Below, piece by piece: positions 1 to 7,212 of a stretch of 21,803 nt of DNA (its first letter is position 1; each line of letters begins with the position of its first letter). Both the position numbers and the translations under genes were made by a program. This DNA is from JAOBAU01 sp034667465. Lineage in GTDB: Bacteria > Acidobacteriota > Thermoanaerobaculia > Gp7-AA8. The notes below the pieces were generated by a model, which was not told the DNA's origin, did not search any database, and was given only the letters and a program-made list of their open reading frames with translations. The stretch is from the NCBI GenBank assembly GCA_034667465.1, contig JAXDJV010000028.1, positions 1 to 21,803 of the forward strand. The letters run 5' to 3'.

Positions 1-29
1 AAAGTCAAACTGTCAGATGTGACCCCAAC
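1..29. repeat. Dispersed 26-bp repeat, copy 1 (at window edge)
   Basis: Bases 1-26 are identical to 15446-15471 and to the reverse complement of 15387-15412. The copy ends six bases before the TAG stop (32-34, minus strand) of the MBL-fold hydrolase gene, so it lies at that gene's 3' end, as the other two copies do for their genes. The full palindromic element probably extends left of the window. It resembles a REP-type mobile hairpin; that class assignment is inference. Confidence 0.8.
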
Positions 30-31
30 TC

Positions 32-859
32 CTACGCGAACAGGGCCATCTGTTTGTGGGGCGACGGAGAAGGGCGCGGGCGGCGGCGGGCGATTTCGTA
101 CACGCCGGTTGCGGCGTCCTGCCTGGCGATTCCGAGCTCGAGCTGCACACCGTTCTTCGCGAGTAGTCCGGCCGCCATATCACGCACGATCGCTTCGTGG
201 TTGTTCTTCTCCGAGAGGTGGATCAGGCAGAGCGTCTTCAGGTCGGCGCCGAGCATTCGCTGAACCGCGGTCATGGCGTCGTCGTTCGACAGATGTCCGA
301 AGCGCGACATGATCCGCCGCTTCAAACTCCACGGATACGTTCCCATCCGCAGCATGTCGAGGTCGTGGTTCGATTCGAAGAAGAGTCCGTCGCAGTCGCG
401 AAGGTGTTTGATCACGTCGGGATTGACGAAGCCGAGGTCGGACGCGAGGCCGACGCGTGTGCCGTCGCGCGCTTCGATCACGAAGCACGCCGGATCGCGC
501 GCGTCGTGCACCGTGCGTTGTGCGTGCACGTTCAGCTCTCCGATCGTGAACGTCGAGTTGTTCTCGAAGATCACCGTCTGCGCTTCCGTCGGATCGATGC
601 GGCTGGCGTCGAGCGTTCCCTGCGTCAGGTAGATCGGCACGTGCAGCTTGCGCGACAGCGACGCGGCGCCGCGAATGTGATCGTAATGCTCGTGCGTGAT
701 GACGATGCCGCGCACCGACTCGATCGAGCGTCCGGCCGCCTCGAGGCGTTTTTTCGTCTCGCGCGGACCGAAGCCGGCGTCGACGAGGATGGCTGTCCCA
801 TCGCTTTCGAAGTAGTACGAGTTACCGGCACTACCCGAGCCGAGGGGGGCAACGATCAT
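32..859 (-). CDS. MBL-fold metallo-hydrolase, YycJ/WalJ type
   Basis: A 275-residue metallo-beta-lactamase-fold protein. The N-terminus has the LGSGSAGNS start typical of the YycJ/WalJ group, which fixes the ATG at 859. The metal-binding motif HEHYDH is at residues 56-61. Further expected ligands follow: a His in VHDARD, an Asp in ASDLGF, and late His residues in SRFGHLSND and LIHLSEKNNH. In Firmicutes the WalJ relatives are cytoplasmic and linked to nuclease or DNA-repair roles; no signal peptide is seen here. The substrate cannot be read from sequence. It diverges from murA across 46 bp, and no clear Shine-Dalgarno precedes the start. The C-terminus is a basic, Pro/Ser-rich tail (about residues 255-275) ending MALFA. 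Family assignment is firm; the exact role is not. Confidence 0.9.
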   Translation of the reverse strand: MIVAPLGSGSAGNSYYFESDGTAILVDAGFGPRETKKRLEAAGRSIESVRGIVITHEHYDHIRGAASLSRKLHVPIYLTQGTLDASRIDPTEAQTVIFENNSTFTIGELNVHAQRTVHDARDPACFVIEARDGTRVGLASDLGFVNPDVIKHLRDCDGLFFESNHDLDMLRMGTYPWSLKRRIMSRFGHLSNDDAMTAVQRMLGADLKTLCLIHLSEKNNHEAIVRDMAAGLLAKNGVQLELGIARQDAATGVYEIARRRPRPSPSPHKQMALFA

Positions 860-905
860 GTAAGGAAGGATAAACGATCAAGCGCGGATAGAATGCGCCC
901 CGATC
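860..905. promoter_or_regulatory. Divergent promoter region, hydrolase / murA
   Basis: This 46-bp gap must hold both promoters unless they lie in coding DNA. On the plus strand TAGAAT (889-894) matches the -10 consensus at five of six positions and would put transcription start near 901-906, at or just before the murA ATG (906). No good -35 is seen. On the minus strand a TTTATC-like hexamer lies about 12 bases upstream of the hydrolase ATG. No Shine-Dalgarno is seen for either gene, which fits very short or absent leaders. This is inference from motifs only. Confidence 0.35.
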
Positions 906-2192
906 ATGGAACGCTTCAGAGTCGAGGGCGGACGCCGCCTGCAGGGATCGATCCGGCCCGGTGGAAACAAGAACGCGGCGCTGCCGATCGTCGCCGCCTG
1001 TCTGCTCACAGATGACCCGATCATCCTCCGCAATCTGCCCGACATTCAGGACGTTCGCGTCATGCTGCAGATCCTCGAAGGCCTCGGCTCGACAGTCGAA
1101 CATCTCGAGCTGAACGTCGTGCGGATCACGTCGAAGGGCGACATCAGTCCGCATCCCGATCCGTCGCTGTCGAAAAAGATTCGCGGCTCGATGCTGCTCG
1201 CCGGCCCGCTCCTCGCGCGCTGCGGCTCGGCCGTGATCGCGAAACCGGGCGGCGACGCCATCGGACGCCGTCGCGTCGACACGCACCTTCTCGCACTCGA
1301 AGCGCTCGGCGCGCAGATCGTGGTCTCCGCCGAGGAGTATCGGATGAGCGCGCAGTCGCTGCAGGGGAAGAAGATGTTCCTCGACGAAGCGTCGGTGACC
1401 GCGACCGAGAACGCGATCATGGCCGCCGTCCTCGCGCAGGGCGACACGCTCATCTACAACGCCGCCGCCGAACCGCACGTTCAGGATCTCTGTCACTTCC
1501 TCAACTCGCTCGGCGCGCAAATCGAAGGCATCTCCACGAACTCGCTGCTCATTCACGGAGTCGATTCGCTGCACGGCGGCGAATTCACGATCTCCAGCGA
1601 TCACATCGAAGTCGGCTCGTACATCGGTCTCGCCGCCGTCACGCGCAGTGAGCTGCTGATCGAAGATGCAGTGCCCGAGCACATGTACGCCGTCCGGCTG
1701 ATGCTCGAAAAACTCGGCGTCAATATCGAAGTGGAAGGGAAGAACATCCGCGTCCCGGCGCAGCAGGAGCTGCGCGTTCGATACGACATCGGCGCCGCGG
1801 TGCCGAAGATCGACGACGGTCCGTGGCCGCTGTTTCCCGCCGATCTCCTGTCGATCATGATCATCGTCGCCACGCAGGCCGAGGGGACGGTGATGATCTT
1901 CGAGAAGATGTTCGAATCGCGGCTCTTCTTCACCGACAAGCTCATTCAGATGGGCGCGCGAATCATCCTCTGCGATCCGCATCGCGCCATCATCGTCGGC
2001 GGCGCGCGGCTGCACGCCGGCGAGATCTCCAGTCCCGACATTCGCGCCGGGATGGCGCTGCTGCTCGCCGCGCTCTGCGCGAAAGGCGAGAGCATCATCC
2101 ACAACATTCACCAGATCGATCGCGGCTACGAGCGGATCGACGAACGGCTGAACGCGCTGGGAGCGCGGATCGTGCGTGAGAAGGACGAGTGA
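906..2192 (+). CDS. murA: UDP-N-acetylglucosamine 1-carboxyvinyltransferase (MurA), Cys-to-Asp variant
   Basis: Transfers enolpyruvate from PEP to UDP-GlcNAc, the first committed step of peptidoglycan synthesis, in the cytoplasm. The 428-residue length is normal. Seen: the PGGNKNAALP start with the PEP-contacting Lys22, the Asp of FPADL (the general base position in MurA), and the C-terminal HQIDRGYERI with its conserved Arg. The mobile active-site loop reads GGDAIGRRRVD: the residue equivalent to E. coli Cys115 is Asp117 (codon GAC, 1254-1256). Natural Cys-to-Asp MurAs (Mycobacterium, Chlamydia, Borrelia) are active and insensitive to fosfomycin. No Shine-Dalgarno precedes the ATG; a TAGAAT box lies 11 bases upstream. 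It is followed after 30 bases by folP on the same strand. Confidence 0.95.
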   Translation: MERFRVEGGRRLQGSIRPGGNKNAALPIVAACLLTDDPIILRNLPDIQDVRVMLQILEGLGSTVEHLELNVVRITSKGDISPHPDPSLSKKIRGSMLLAGPLLARCGSAVIAKPGGDAIGRRRVDTHLLALEALGAQIVVSAEEYRMSAQSLQGKKMFLDEASVTATENAIMAAVLAQGDTLIYNAAAEPHVQDLCHFLNSLGAQIEGISTNSLLIHGVDSLHGGEFTISSDHIEVGSYIGLAAVTRSELLIEDAVPEHMYAVRLMLEKLGVNIEVEGKNIRVPAQQELRVRYDIGAAVPKIDDGPWPLFPADLLSIMIIVATQAEGTVMIFEKMFESRLFFTDKLIQMGARIILCDPHRAIIVGGARLHAGEISSPDIRAGMALLLAALCAKGESIIHNIHQIDRGYERIDERLNALGARIVREKDE

Positions 2193-2196
2193 ATCT

Positions 2197-2285
2197 GAAG
2201 GATGAATGATGAAGGATGAAGGATGAATAAAAGCGCAGAGGCTGAGCGATTTTCTTCATCCTTCATCCTTCATCCTTCATCCTTC
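2197..2285. repeat. Simple-sequence inverted repeat spanning the folP start
   Basis: The left arm (2197-2227) and right arm (2255-2285) are 31 bases each and pair as reverse complements with one mismatch, around a 27-base loop. Each arm is an iterated GAAGGAT/GATGAAG-type heptamer unit. The folP ATG (2223-2225) and its only AGG-type ribosome-binding bases are inside the left arm, and the right arm is translated as part of the folP N-terminus (residues near FILHPSSF). A folded mRNA would hide the start codon. A comparable element with a different unit sits at 10421-10492. Confidence 0.85.
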
Positions 2286-3089
2286 CGACGCCCCGCGGTG
2301 ATGGGGATTCTCAACATCACCCCCGACTCCTTTTCGGACGGCGGCGTTCACCTCGATCACTCCGCCGCATTGCACGCCGCGATGCAGATGGAAGAAGACG
2401 GCGCGGCGATGCTCGACGTCGGCGGCGAGTCGACGCGGCCCGGCGCGGATCCCGTCAGCGTCGATGAAGAGCTGGCGCGCGTCATTCCGGTGATCGAACA
2501 GATTCGCCGGCGCTCCGCGATCCCGATCTCGATCGACACGATGAAGTCGGCGGTCGCGCGCGCAGCGATCGACGCCGGAGCGACTGCCATCAATGACGTG
2601 ACCGCGATGCGACACGATCCCGCGATGCGCGCACTCGCGGCGGAGCGAGACGTCGATGTGATTCTCATGCACATGCGCGGCGAGCCGCGGACGATGCAGA
2701 CGAACATTCACTACGACGAAGTCGTGACCGACGTCGCCCGCGAGCTGGCTGATTTTCGCGACGCTGCGATCGCCGCCGGAATCGCGCGCGCACGAATCTT
2801 CGTCGATCCCGGCATCGGCTTCGGCAAGACGTTCGAGCACAACCTCGCGCTGCTCGCGCGTGCGAAGGAACTGCGCGACATCGCGCCGCTGGTGATCGGT
2901 GCGTCGCGCAAAGCGTTCATCGGACATCTCACCGGCCGCGCCTCCGGTCCGGAACGGCGCTTCGGCTCGCTCGCGGCAATTAGTGCGGCGGCGCGCGCCG
3001 GTGCGGCGATGGTGCGCGTGCATGACGTCGGCGAAACGGTCGACTTCCTCAAAGTGTGGGCGGCGATCGAGGAGCATCGCGCCGGATGA
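2223..3089 (+). CDS. folP: Dihydropteroate synthase
   Basis: Condenses para-aminobenzoate with dihydropterin pyrophosphate to form dihydropteroate in folate synthesis; this enzyme class is the sulfonamide target. Diagnostic motifs are in order: MGILNITPDSFSDGG (residues 27-41), GGESTRPGAD, INDVTAM, LMHMRGEPRTMQ, DPGIGFGKTFEHN, GASRKAFIGHLTGR and VRVHDV near the end. Length is 288 residues including about 24 that arise from the inverted repeat. The family normally has 10-20 residues before the MGILN strand, so the repeat-internal ATG (2223) is the best start; the only in-frame alternatives are GTG 2298 and ATG 2301, which would remove the first strand's lead-in. It lies 30 bases after murA and overlaps cdaA by ATGA. 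Confidence 0.95.
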   Translation: MNKSAEAERFSSSFILHPSSFRRPAVMGILNITPDSFSDGGVHLDHSAALHAAMQMEEDGAAMLDVGGESTRPGADPVSVDEELARVIPVIEQIRRRSAIPISIDTMKSAVARAAIDAGATAINDVTAMRHDPAMRALAAERDVDVILMHMRGEPRTMQTNIHYDEVVTDVARELADFRDAAIAAGIARARIFVDPGIGFGKTFEHNLALLARAKELRDIAPLVIGASRKAFIGHLTGRASGPERRFGSLAAISAAARAGAAMVRVHDVGETVDFLKVWAAIEEHRAG

Positions 3090-3865
3090 CCTTCGTCGAC
3101 CGGCTGCTGTCGCTGCAGTTCACCTGGCGCGACGCCATCGACGTCCTCGTCGTCGCGTTCATCATCTACAACATCCTCGCGCTGATGCGCGGCACACGCG
3201 CGATGCAGATCTCGATCGGTCTCGCGCTCCTCGGCTCCTCCTTCTTCGTCGCGCGCGCGTTCGATCTGCCGGCGCTCGAAGCGATCTCGCGCGAGATCCT
3301 CTTCTATCTCCCCTTCGCCGTGATCGTGCTCTTCCAGCACGAGATTCGACGAGCGCTGGCGCAGGTCGGCGGCAATCCGTTCGTGGCGATGTTCACCCGA
3401 CGATCGAAAGATCTGCCGGTGGCGGCGCTGCTCGACGCCGTCGAGATCCTGGCGTCGAAACGAATCGGCGCGCTGATCGCGATCGAGCGGACGCAGAGTC
3501 TGCGCATGTACGCGGAAGGAGCGAAGGCGCTCGACGCGCTCGTCACGACAGAGCTCCTCGTCAGCATCTTCACGCCGGGCGGACCGCTGCACGACGGCGC
3601 GGTCATCATCCAGGGAAGCCGCATCCTCGCCGCCGGCGCATTTCTGCCGCTGACGTCGACGCCCGATCCGAAACTCGCGCACGGCACGCGCCATCGCGCC
3701 GCGCTCGGGATGAGTGAGGAGAGCGACGCGCTGATCCTCGTCGTGTCGGAAGAGAACGGCGAGATCGCGGTGGCGAATGAAGGAGTACTCGAAGAGCACG
3801 TGTCGCGCGAGGCGCTGGAGAATCGGATTCGCGAGCGGCTCAGCATCGGGCGGAGCGCGCGATGA
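3086..3865 (+). CDS. cdaA: Diadenylate cyclase CdaA (c-di-AMP synthase)
   Basis: Makes cyclic di-AMP from two ATP at the membrane. The 259-residue protein has three N-terminal membrane helices (about residues 15-35, 40-57 and 68-86) and then the DAC domain. The catalytic signatures are intact: DGA at 170-172 in PLHDGAVII and RHR at 202-204 in GTRHRAALGMSE. I start it at ATG 3086, which overlaps the folP stop (ATGA) and has GGAG about a dozen bases upstream; an earlier in-frame ATG (3056) lies inside folP and would add ten non-family residues. It overlaps the downstream YbbR-domain gene by ATGA. The order cdaA-cdaR-glmM is the classic CdaA operon of Firmicutes, where CdaR and GlmM bind and modulate the cyclase. 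Confidence 0.95.
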   Translation: MTFVDRLLSLQFTWRDAIDVLVVAFIIYNILALMRGTRAMQISIGLALLGSSFFVARAFDLPALEAISREILFYLPFAVIVLFQHEIRRALAQVGGNPFVAMFTRRSKDLPVAALLDAVEILASKRIGALIAIERTQSLRMYAEGAKALDALVTTELLVSIFTPGGPLHDGAVIIQGSRILAAGAFLPLTSTPDPKLAHGTRHRAALGMSEESDALILVVSEENGEIAVANEGVLEEHVSREALENRIRERLSIGRSAR

Positions 3866-4608
3866 ACGGCCGCAACGGCGACAGCGTCCTCGCGCGCGTC
3901 TGGATGATTTTCGTCGCGCTCTTTCTCGCGTTCGCGCTCTGGTTCATCGTCTCCGCGCCGCGGCGCGAGAACGTTTCCGAGCGTGCGTTCGCGGCGCCGC
4001 TCTCGCTCGTCGGGATGCCGCGCGATCTCGTCATCACCACTCCCGTTCCCGACACCGTCAGCGTTCGGCTGCGCGGCCGCGTCTCGAATCTCCGTTCACT
4101 CTCGTCGCAGAATCTCGAAGTCACGGTCGAGCTGAGCTGGGCGCAACCGGGCGAAGCGGTGATCACGCTTCGACCGCAGGCGATCAACGTTCCGCCCGGC
4201 GTCGAAGTCGTCTCCATCGATCCGACAAAGATTCGTTTCCGTGTCGATCAGCTGCGACAGAAAGCGGTGCCGATCCGCGCGTTTCTCGTCGGCCAGCCGC
4301 CGGCTGGCTACACGGTCGGCGAGCCGTCGCCCGATCCGTCGCATGCACTCATCAGCGGTCCGCTGTCGCAATTGCGGAACGTCAGTGAAGTTGCCACCGA
4401 ACGGATTATCATGACCGGCCGCACCGAGACCTTCGTGCAGAATGCCGCCGTCGTTTCGGACTCGTCGCTCGTGCGCGTGCTCGATCCGCTGACGACGCAG
4501 GTCACGGTGCCGGTGACCGCGGCAGCAATCGGTCCGATGCCGCCCGACACGGCCACGACCGAAACCACCGACGTCACGACCACCGCAAAGAAAGCGCAAA
4601 AACCATGA
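3862..4608 (+). CDS. YbbR-domain membrane protein (CdaR-like)
   Basis: A 248-residue protein with one N-terminal membrane helix (about residues 13-32, in VWMIFVALFLAFALWFIVSA), followed by a predicted extracytoplasmic beta-rich region of YbbR-like repeats. Typical phrases are VRLRGRVSNLRSL and the Y-T-V-G-E-P segment that precedes SGPLSQL. The C-terminus is Thr/Ala/Lys-rich. CdaR proteins in Firmicutes regulate CdaA from the outer face of the membrane. Here the gene sits between cdaA and glmM with 4-base overlaps on both sides, which strongly supports the same role. The firmicute proteins have about four YbbR repeats; this shorter protein probably has two. I infer the regulatory role from position. 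Confidence 0.85.
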   Translation: MNGRNGDSVLARVWMIFVALFLAFALWFIVSAPRRENVSERAFAAPLSLVGMPRDLVITTPVPDTVSVRLRGRVSNLRSLSSQNLEVTVELSWAQPGEAVITLRPQAINVPPGVEVVSIDPTKIRFRVDQLRQKAVPIRAFLVGQPPAGYTVGEPSPDPSHALISGPLSQLRNVSEVATERIIMTGRTETFVQNAAVVSDSSLVRVLDPLTTQVTVPVTAAAIGPMPPDTATTETTDVTTTAKKAQKP

Positions 4609-5939
4609 GGACTCTCTTCGGCACCGACGGCATTCGCGGCAAAGCGCGCGAGTATCCGCTCGACCCGCAAACGATGTACGCGCTCGGCGAAGCGCTCGCG
4701 CATCGCCTGAAATCGAACGGCAGCAGTCCGCGAATCCTTCTCGGCATGGACACGCGCGAATCGGGTCCGGAGATCGCGCGCGCGCTTTCGGCCGGCATCG
4801 CGCACGGCGGCGGCGAAGCGCGTTTCGTCGGCATCGTGCCCACTCCCGCGATCGCCTATCTCTGCCGCATCTCTGACGCGGCGGCCGGCATCTCCATCTC
4901 CGCATCACACAATCCGTTCGCCGACAACGGCGTGAAGGTGTTCGGTCACGACGGGATGAAGCTCGCCGATCGGATCGAAGAAGAGATCGAGGACGAGCTC
5001 CTCGCCATCCGCCGCGACGACGTCACGATTCCGGAGATCGCGCTCGATGAAGATCGCGCGCTGATCGAACAGTACGAAGACTTCCTCACCGGCACCGGTG
5101 TGGGGACACCGTTGCGCGGACGCCGCATCGTCCTCGACACCGGTCACGGCGCGGCGTATCGCATCGGCCCGGAAGTCTTCCGTCGCGCGGGCGCAGACGT
5201 CACGGTCATCAACGACGCGCCGAGCGGACGCAACATCAACGAACAGTCAGGCGCTCTTCATCCGGAGACGCTCGCGAAAACCGTCGTCGACGCGAAAGCC
5301 GATTTCGGCGTGGCGTTCGACGGCGATGCCGATCGCGCCATCTTCGTCGACGACGCCGGCAAGGTTCGCGACGGCGACGAGATCATCTTCCTCTGGGCGA
5401 TGCGCGAACAGTCGCGCGGACGTCTGACCGGCAATCGCGTCGTCACGACGGTGATGTCGAATCTCGGCTTCGAGAAACAGCTCGCCGAAAAAGGGATCGA
5501 GCTGTTGCGCGCGAACGTCGGCGACAAATACGTCCTCGAGCTGATGCAGTCATCCGGCGCAATCCTCGGCGGCGAGCAGTCGGGACACATCATCGACCTG
5601 ACCGTGCACACGACCGGCGACGGCATTCACACCGCACTCGTCTTCGCCGAGCTGCTCGTCGAAGCGGGAAAGCCGTTCTCCGAGTTGCCGACCTTCCAGC
5701 CGATGCCGCAGCTTCTGCTCAACGAGAAGGTCGCCGCCAAACCGCCGCTCGAATCGCTCCCGCGATATCAGGCGGCGCTGAAACAGGCGACGGAAGAGCT
5801 CGCCGGCGCCGGACGCATCCTCGTCCGTTACTCCGGGACCGAAAATCTCGTGCGAGTGATGGTCGAGGGTGAAGATGCGCAGAAAATCCGCACCGTGGCG
5901 GAACAATTGCGCAACATCCTGCGCACAGAAATAACTTAA
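4605..5939 (+). CDS. glmM: Phosphoglucosamine mutase
   Basis: Interconverts glucosamine-6-phosphate and glucosamine-1-phosphate, feeding UDP-GlcNAc and thus MurA. The 444-residue length is typical. Motifs: FGTDGIRG at the N-terminus, the phosphoserine loop ISASHNPFADNG with catalytic Ser101, the Mg-binding DGDADR (239-244), the sugar-binding GGEQSGH (322-328) and the phosphate-binding RYSGTEN (408-414). The ATG at 4605 overlaps the preceding stop by ATGA. In Firmicutes GlmM also binds and inhibits CdaA; the shared operon suggests the same cross-talk here. It is the last gene of this string; an inverted repeat and a T-run follow. Confidence 0.97.
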   Translation: MRTLFGTDGIRGKAREYPLDPQTMYALGEALAHRLKSNGSSPRILLGMDTRESGPEIARALSAGIAHGGGEARFVGIVPTPAIAYLCRISDAAAGISISASHNPFADNGVKVFGHDGMKLADRIEEEIEDELLAIRRDDVTIPEIALDEDRALIEQYEDFLTGTGVGTPLRGRRIVLDTGHGAAYRIGPEVFRRAGADVTVINDAPSGRNINEQSGALHPETLAKTVVDAKADFGVAFDGDADRAIFVDDAGKVRDGDEIIFLWAMREQSRGRLTGNRVVTTVMSNLGFEKQLAEKGIELLRANVGDKYVLELMQSSGAILGGEQSGHIIDLTVHTTGDGIHTALVFAELLVEAGKPFSELPTFQPMPQLLLNEKVAAKPPLESLPRYQAALKQATEELAGAGRILVRYSGTENLVRVMVEGEDAQKIRTVAEQLRNILRTEIT

Positions 5940-5947
5940 AAAAGCGC

Positions 5948-5990
5948 TGGCGCAACGGATGACCCGCTGCTATATTGCGCCATCCATTTT
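5948..5990 (+). promoter_or_regulatory. Hairpin with T-run and possible promoter between glmM and the H1-like gene
   Basis: TGGCGCAA (5948-5955) and TTGCGCCA (5975-5982) are perfect 8-bp inverted arms around a 19-base loop, followed three bases later by TTTTT (5986-5990). This could be an intrinsic terminator for glmM, though the loop is long. TATATT (5971-5976) lies at the loop/right-arm junction and is a good -10 box for the next gene, with start near 5983. The matching -35 position (5948-5953) is poor. The two readings overlap and cannot be separated from sequence. Confidence 0.4.
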
Positions 5991-6017
5991 TAAGCCCAAT
6001 AGTCCGAGGGGAGTTCC

Positions 6018-7109
6018 ATGGCGAAGGTGCAGGGGAAGAAGGCGGCCGTGACCGCTAAGAAAGCAACGGTCAAGGCAGCGCCTCCAAAGGCTGCGGCGAA
6101 AAAGAAGGCCGCGGCGAAACCAGCTGCGAAACCATCCCCGAAGCCGAAAGCGAAGGTCGCGCCGAAGGCAAAAGCTGTCGCGAAGAAGGTCGTGAAAGCG
6201 GCCGCGAAGGCGACGAAGAGCGCGGCAAAAGCGGTGGCGAAATCGAAGCCGGTGGCGAAGGCGAAAGCTGTCGTCAAAGCGGTGAAGAAGCCGGCCGCGA
6301 AAGTCGTCGCCAAAGCGGCGGCGAAGAAACCGGCACCGAAGGCTGCATCGAAACCGGCTCCGAAAGTCGCGCCGAAAGCGGCCGCGAAGCCGGCAGCGAA
6401 GCCTGCGGCGAAAGTCGCAGCAAAGCCTGCCGTGAAACCGGCGCCGAAAACCGCGGTCGCTCCGAAGATCGCGATCAAAGCAGCGCCGAAAGTCGTTGCC
6501 GCGAAACCGGCCGCTCCGGTCGCCGCGCCGAAACCGGCAGCGAAGGCCGACGACAAGAAACGCGTTCGCCGTCCGCGCTCGCGCATCGCATCGAGCGGAA
6601 CCGCGGTCGCGACCTGGTTCACGCAGGGCGATCGTCCGCGTCCGTCCTCGTTCATCCCGGCGCCGCCGCGCGCCGAAGCGCCGTCGCTGATCGCCGCGCC
6701 TCCCGCGTCGTCCGATCGTCTCGTCAGCCATGACGAGCTGACCGAGTTCGTCGTTCGCACCGTTCCGGTGCGCGTCGACATCGAGCAGGGCGCCGGCCGC
6801 ATCTATCTCAACGTCAATCCGCTCGAAGTGATCCTCCGCGCAGGCGAAGGAGTCGAATGGGATTTCCGCTACCTCGGCGGCGCCGACATCGTCGTCGACG
6901 ATCTCATCATCGACTTCGAGAAGCCGGCCGCATTCTCCGCCGCACCGTTCCGCTCGAAACGCCCGGGCTCGAATCGCCCGCATCGCCAGCTGTCCGGCCC
7001 GGTCCTCCAGAACGCGATCGGCCGCAAGAACAACTACGCCATCCGCGCGCTCAACATGTACAAGACCGAGCTTGCCGTGGCGCGCCTGACGATCAACGTC
7101 CTCGCGTAA
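6018..7109 (+). CDS. Histone H1-like Lys/Ala/Pro-rich protein with unidentified C-terminal domain
   Basis: A 363-residue protein with two parts. Residues 1-182 are almost wholly Lys, Ala, Pro and Val in short irregular repeats (such as KPAAKPAAK), like eukaryotic H1 tails and bacterial Hc1/AlgP-type nucleoid proteins; DNA or polyanion binding is likely. A basic patch KKRVRRPRSR (180-189) and a Pro-rich linker follow. Residues about 238-363 form a globular-looking domain (VRVDIEQGAGRIYLNV, AGEGVEWDFRYLGG) with beta-strand rhythm and the aGe-VEW phrase seen in cupredoxin-like folds, but no obvious copper-ligand set. I do not recognise this domain. A strong Shine-Dalgarno GAGGGGAG (6006-6013) sits 4 bases before the ATG. 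No signal peptide is seen. A cytoplasmic nucleoid role is inferred. Confidence 0.85.
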   Translation: MAKVQGKKAAVTAKKATVKAAPPKAAAKKKAAAKPAAKPSPKPKAKVAPKAKAVAKKVVKAAAKATKSAAKAVAKSKPVAKAKAVVKAVKKPAAKVVAKAAAKKPAPKAASKPAPKVAPKAAAKPAAKPAAKVAAKPAVKPAPKTAVAPKIAIKAAPKVVAAKPAAPVAAPKPAAKADDKKRVRRPRSRIASSGTAVATWFTQGDRPRPSSFIPAPPRAEAPSLIAAPPASSDRLVSHDELTEFVVRTVPVRVDIEQGAGRIYLNVNPLEVILRAGEGVEWDFRYLGGADIVVDDLIIDFEKPAAFSAAPFRSKRPGSNRPHRQLSGPVLQNAIGRKNNYAIRALNMYKTELAVARLTINVLA

Positions 7110-7117
7110 ATCGCCAC

Positions 7118-7211
7118 GTCATCCTGAGCGTAGCGAAGGATCCGGGCGGGTGGTGCGGATCACCCGTGCCGTACCCCGCCCGCCCGGATCCCTCGCTACG
7201 CTCGGGATGAC
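7118..7211. repeat. 94-bp inverted-repeat element, copy A (HPERSEGSG type)
   Basis: The left arm (7118-7150) and right arm (7179-7211) are 33 bases each and pair with two mismatches around a 28-base spacer. The right arm is identical to the right arm of copy B (13133-13165), and the left arms differ at two positions. The element fills the gap between the convergent H1-like gene (stop 7109) and carB (stop 7213-7215). A transcript from either side would form a long hairpin, so it may act as a bidirectional terminator or mRNA end-stabiliser; no T-run follows. Confidence 0.9.
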
Positions 7212-7212
7212 A

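Noticed and set aside
831..2111. A 426-codon minus-strand frame opposite murA.
   Set aside because: Composition is Arg/Asp/His/Val-rich as in high-GC antisense frames, with no domain, and murA is unambiguous.
5970..6983. Long minus-strand frames (337 and 270 codons) opposite the H1-like gene, one rich in Ala, Phe and Gly.
   Set aside because: They are the antisense reading of the Lys/Ala/Pro repeat; the plus frame has a strong Shine-Dalgarno and a sensible C-terminal domain.
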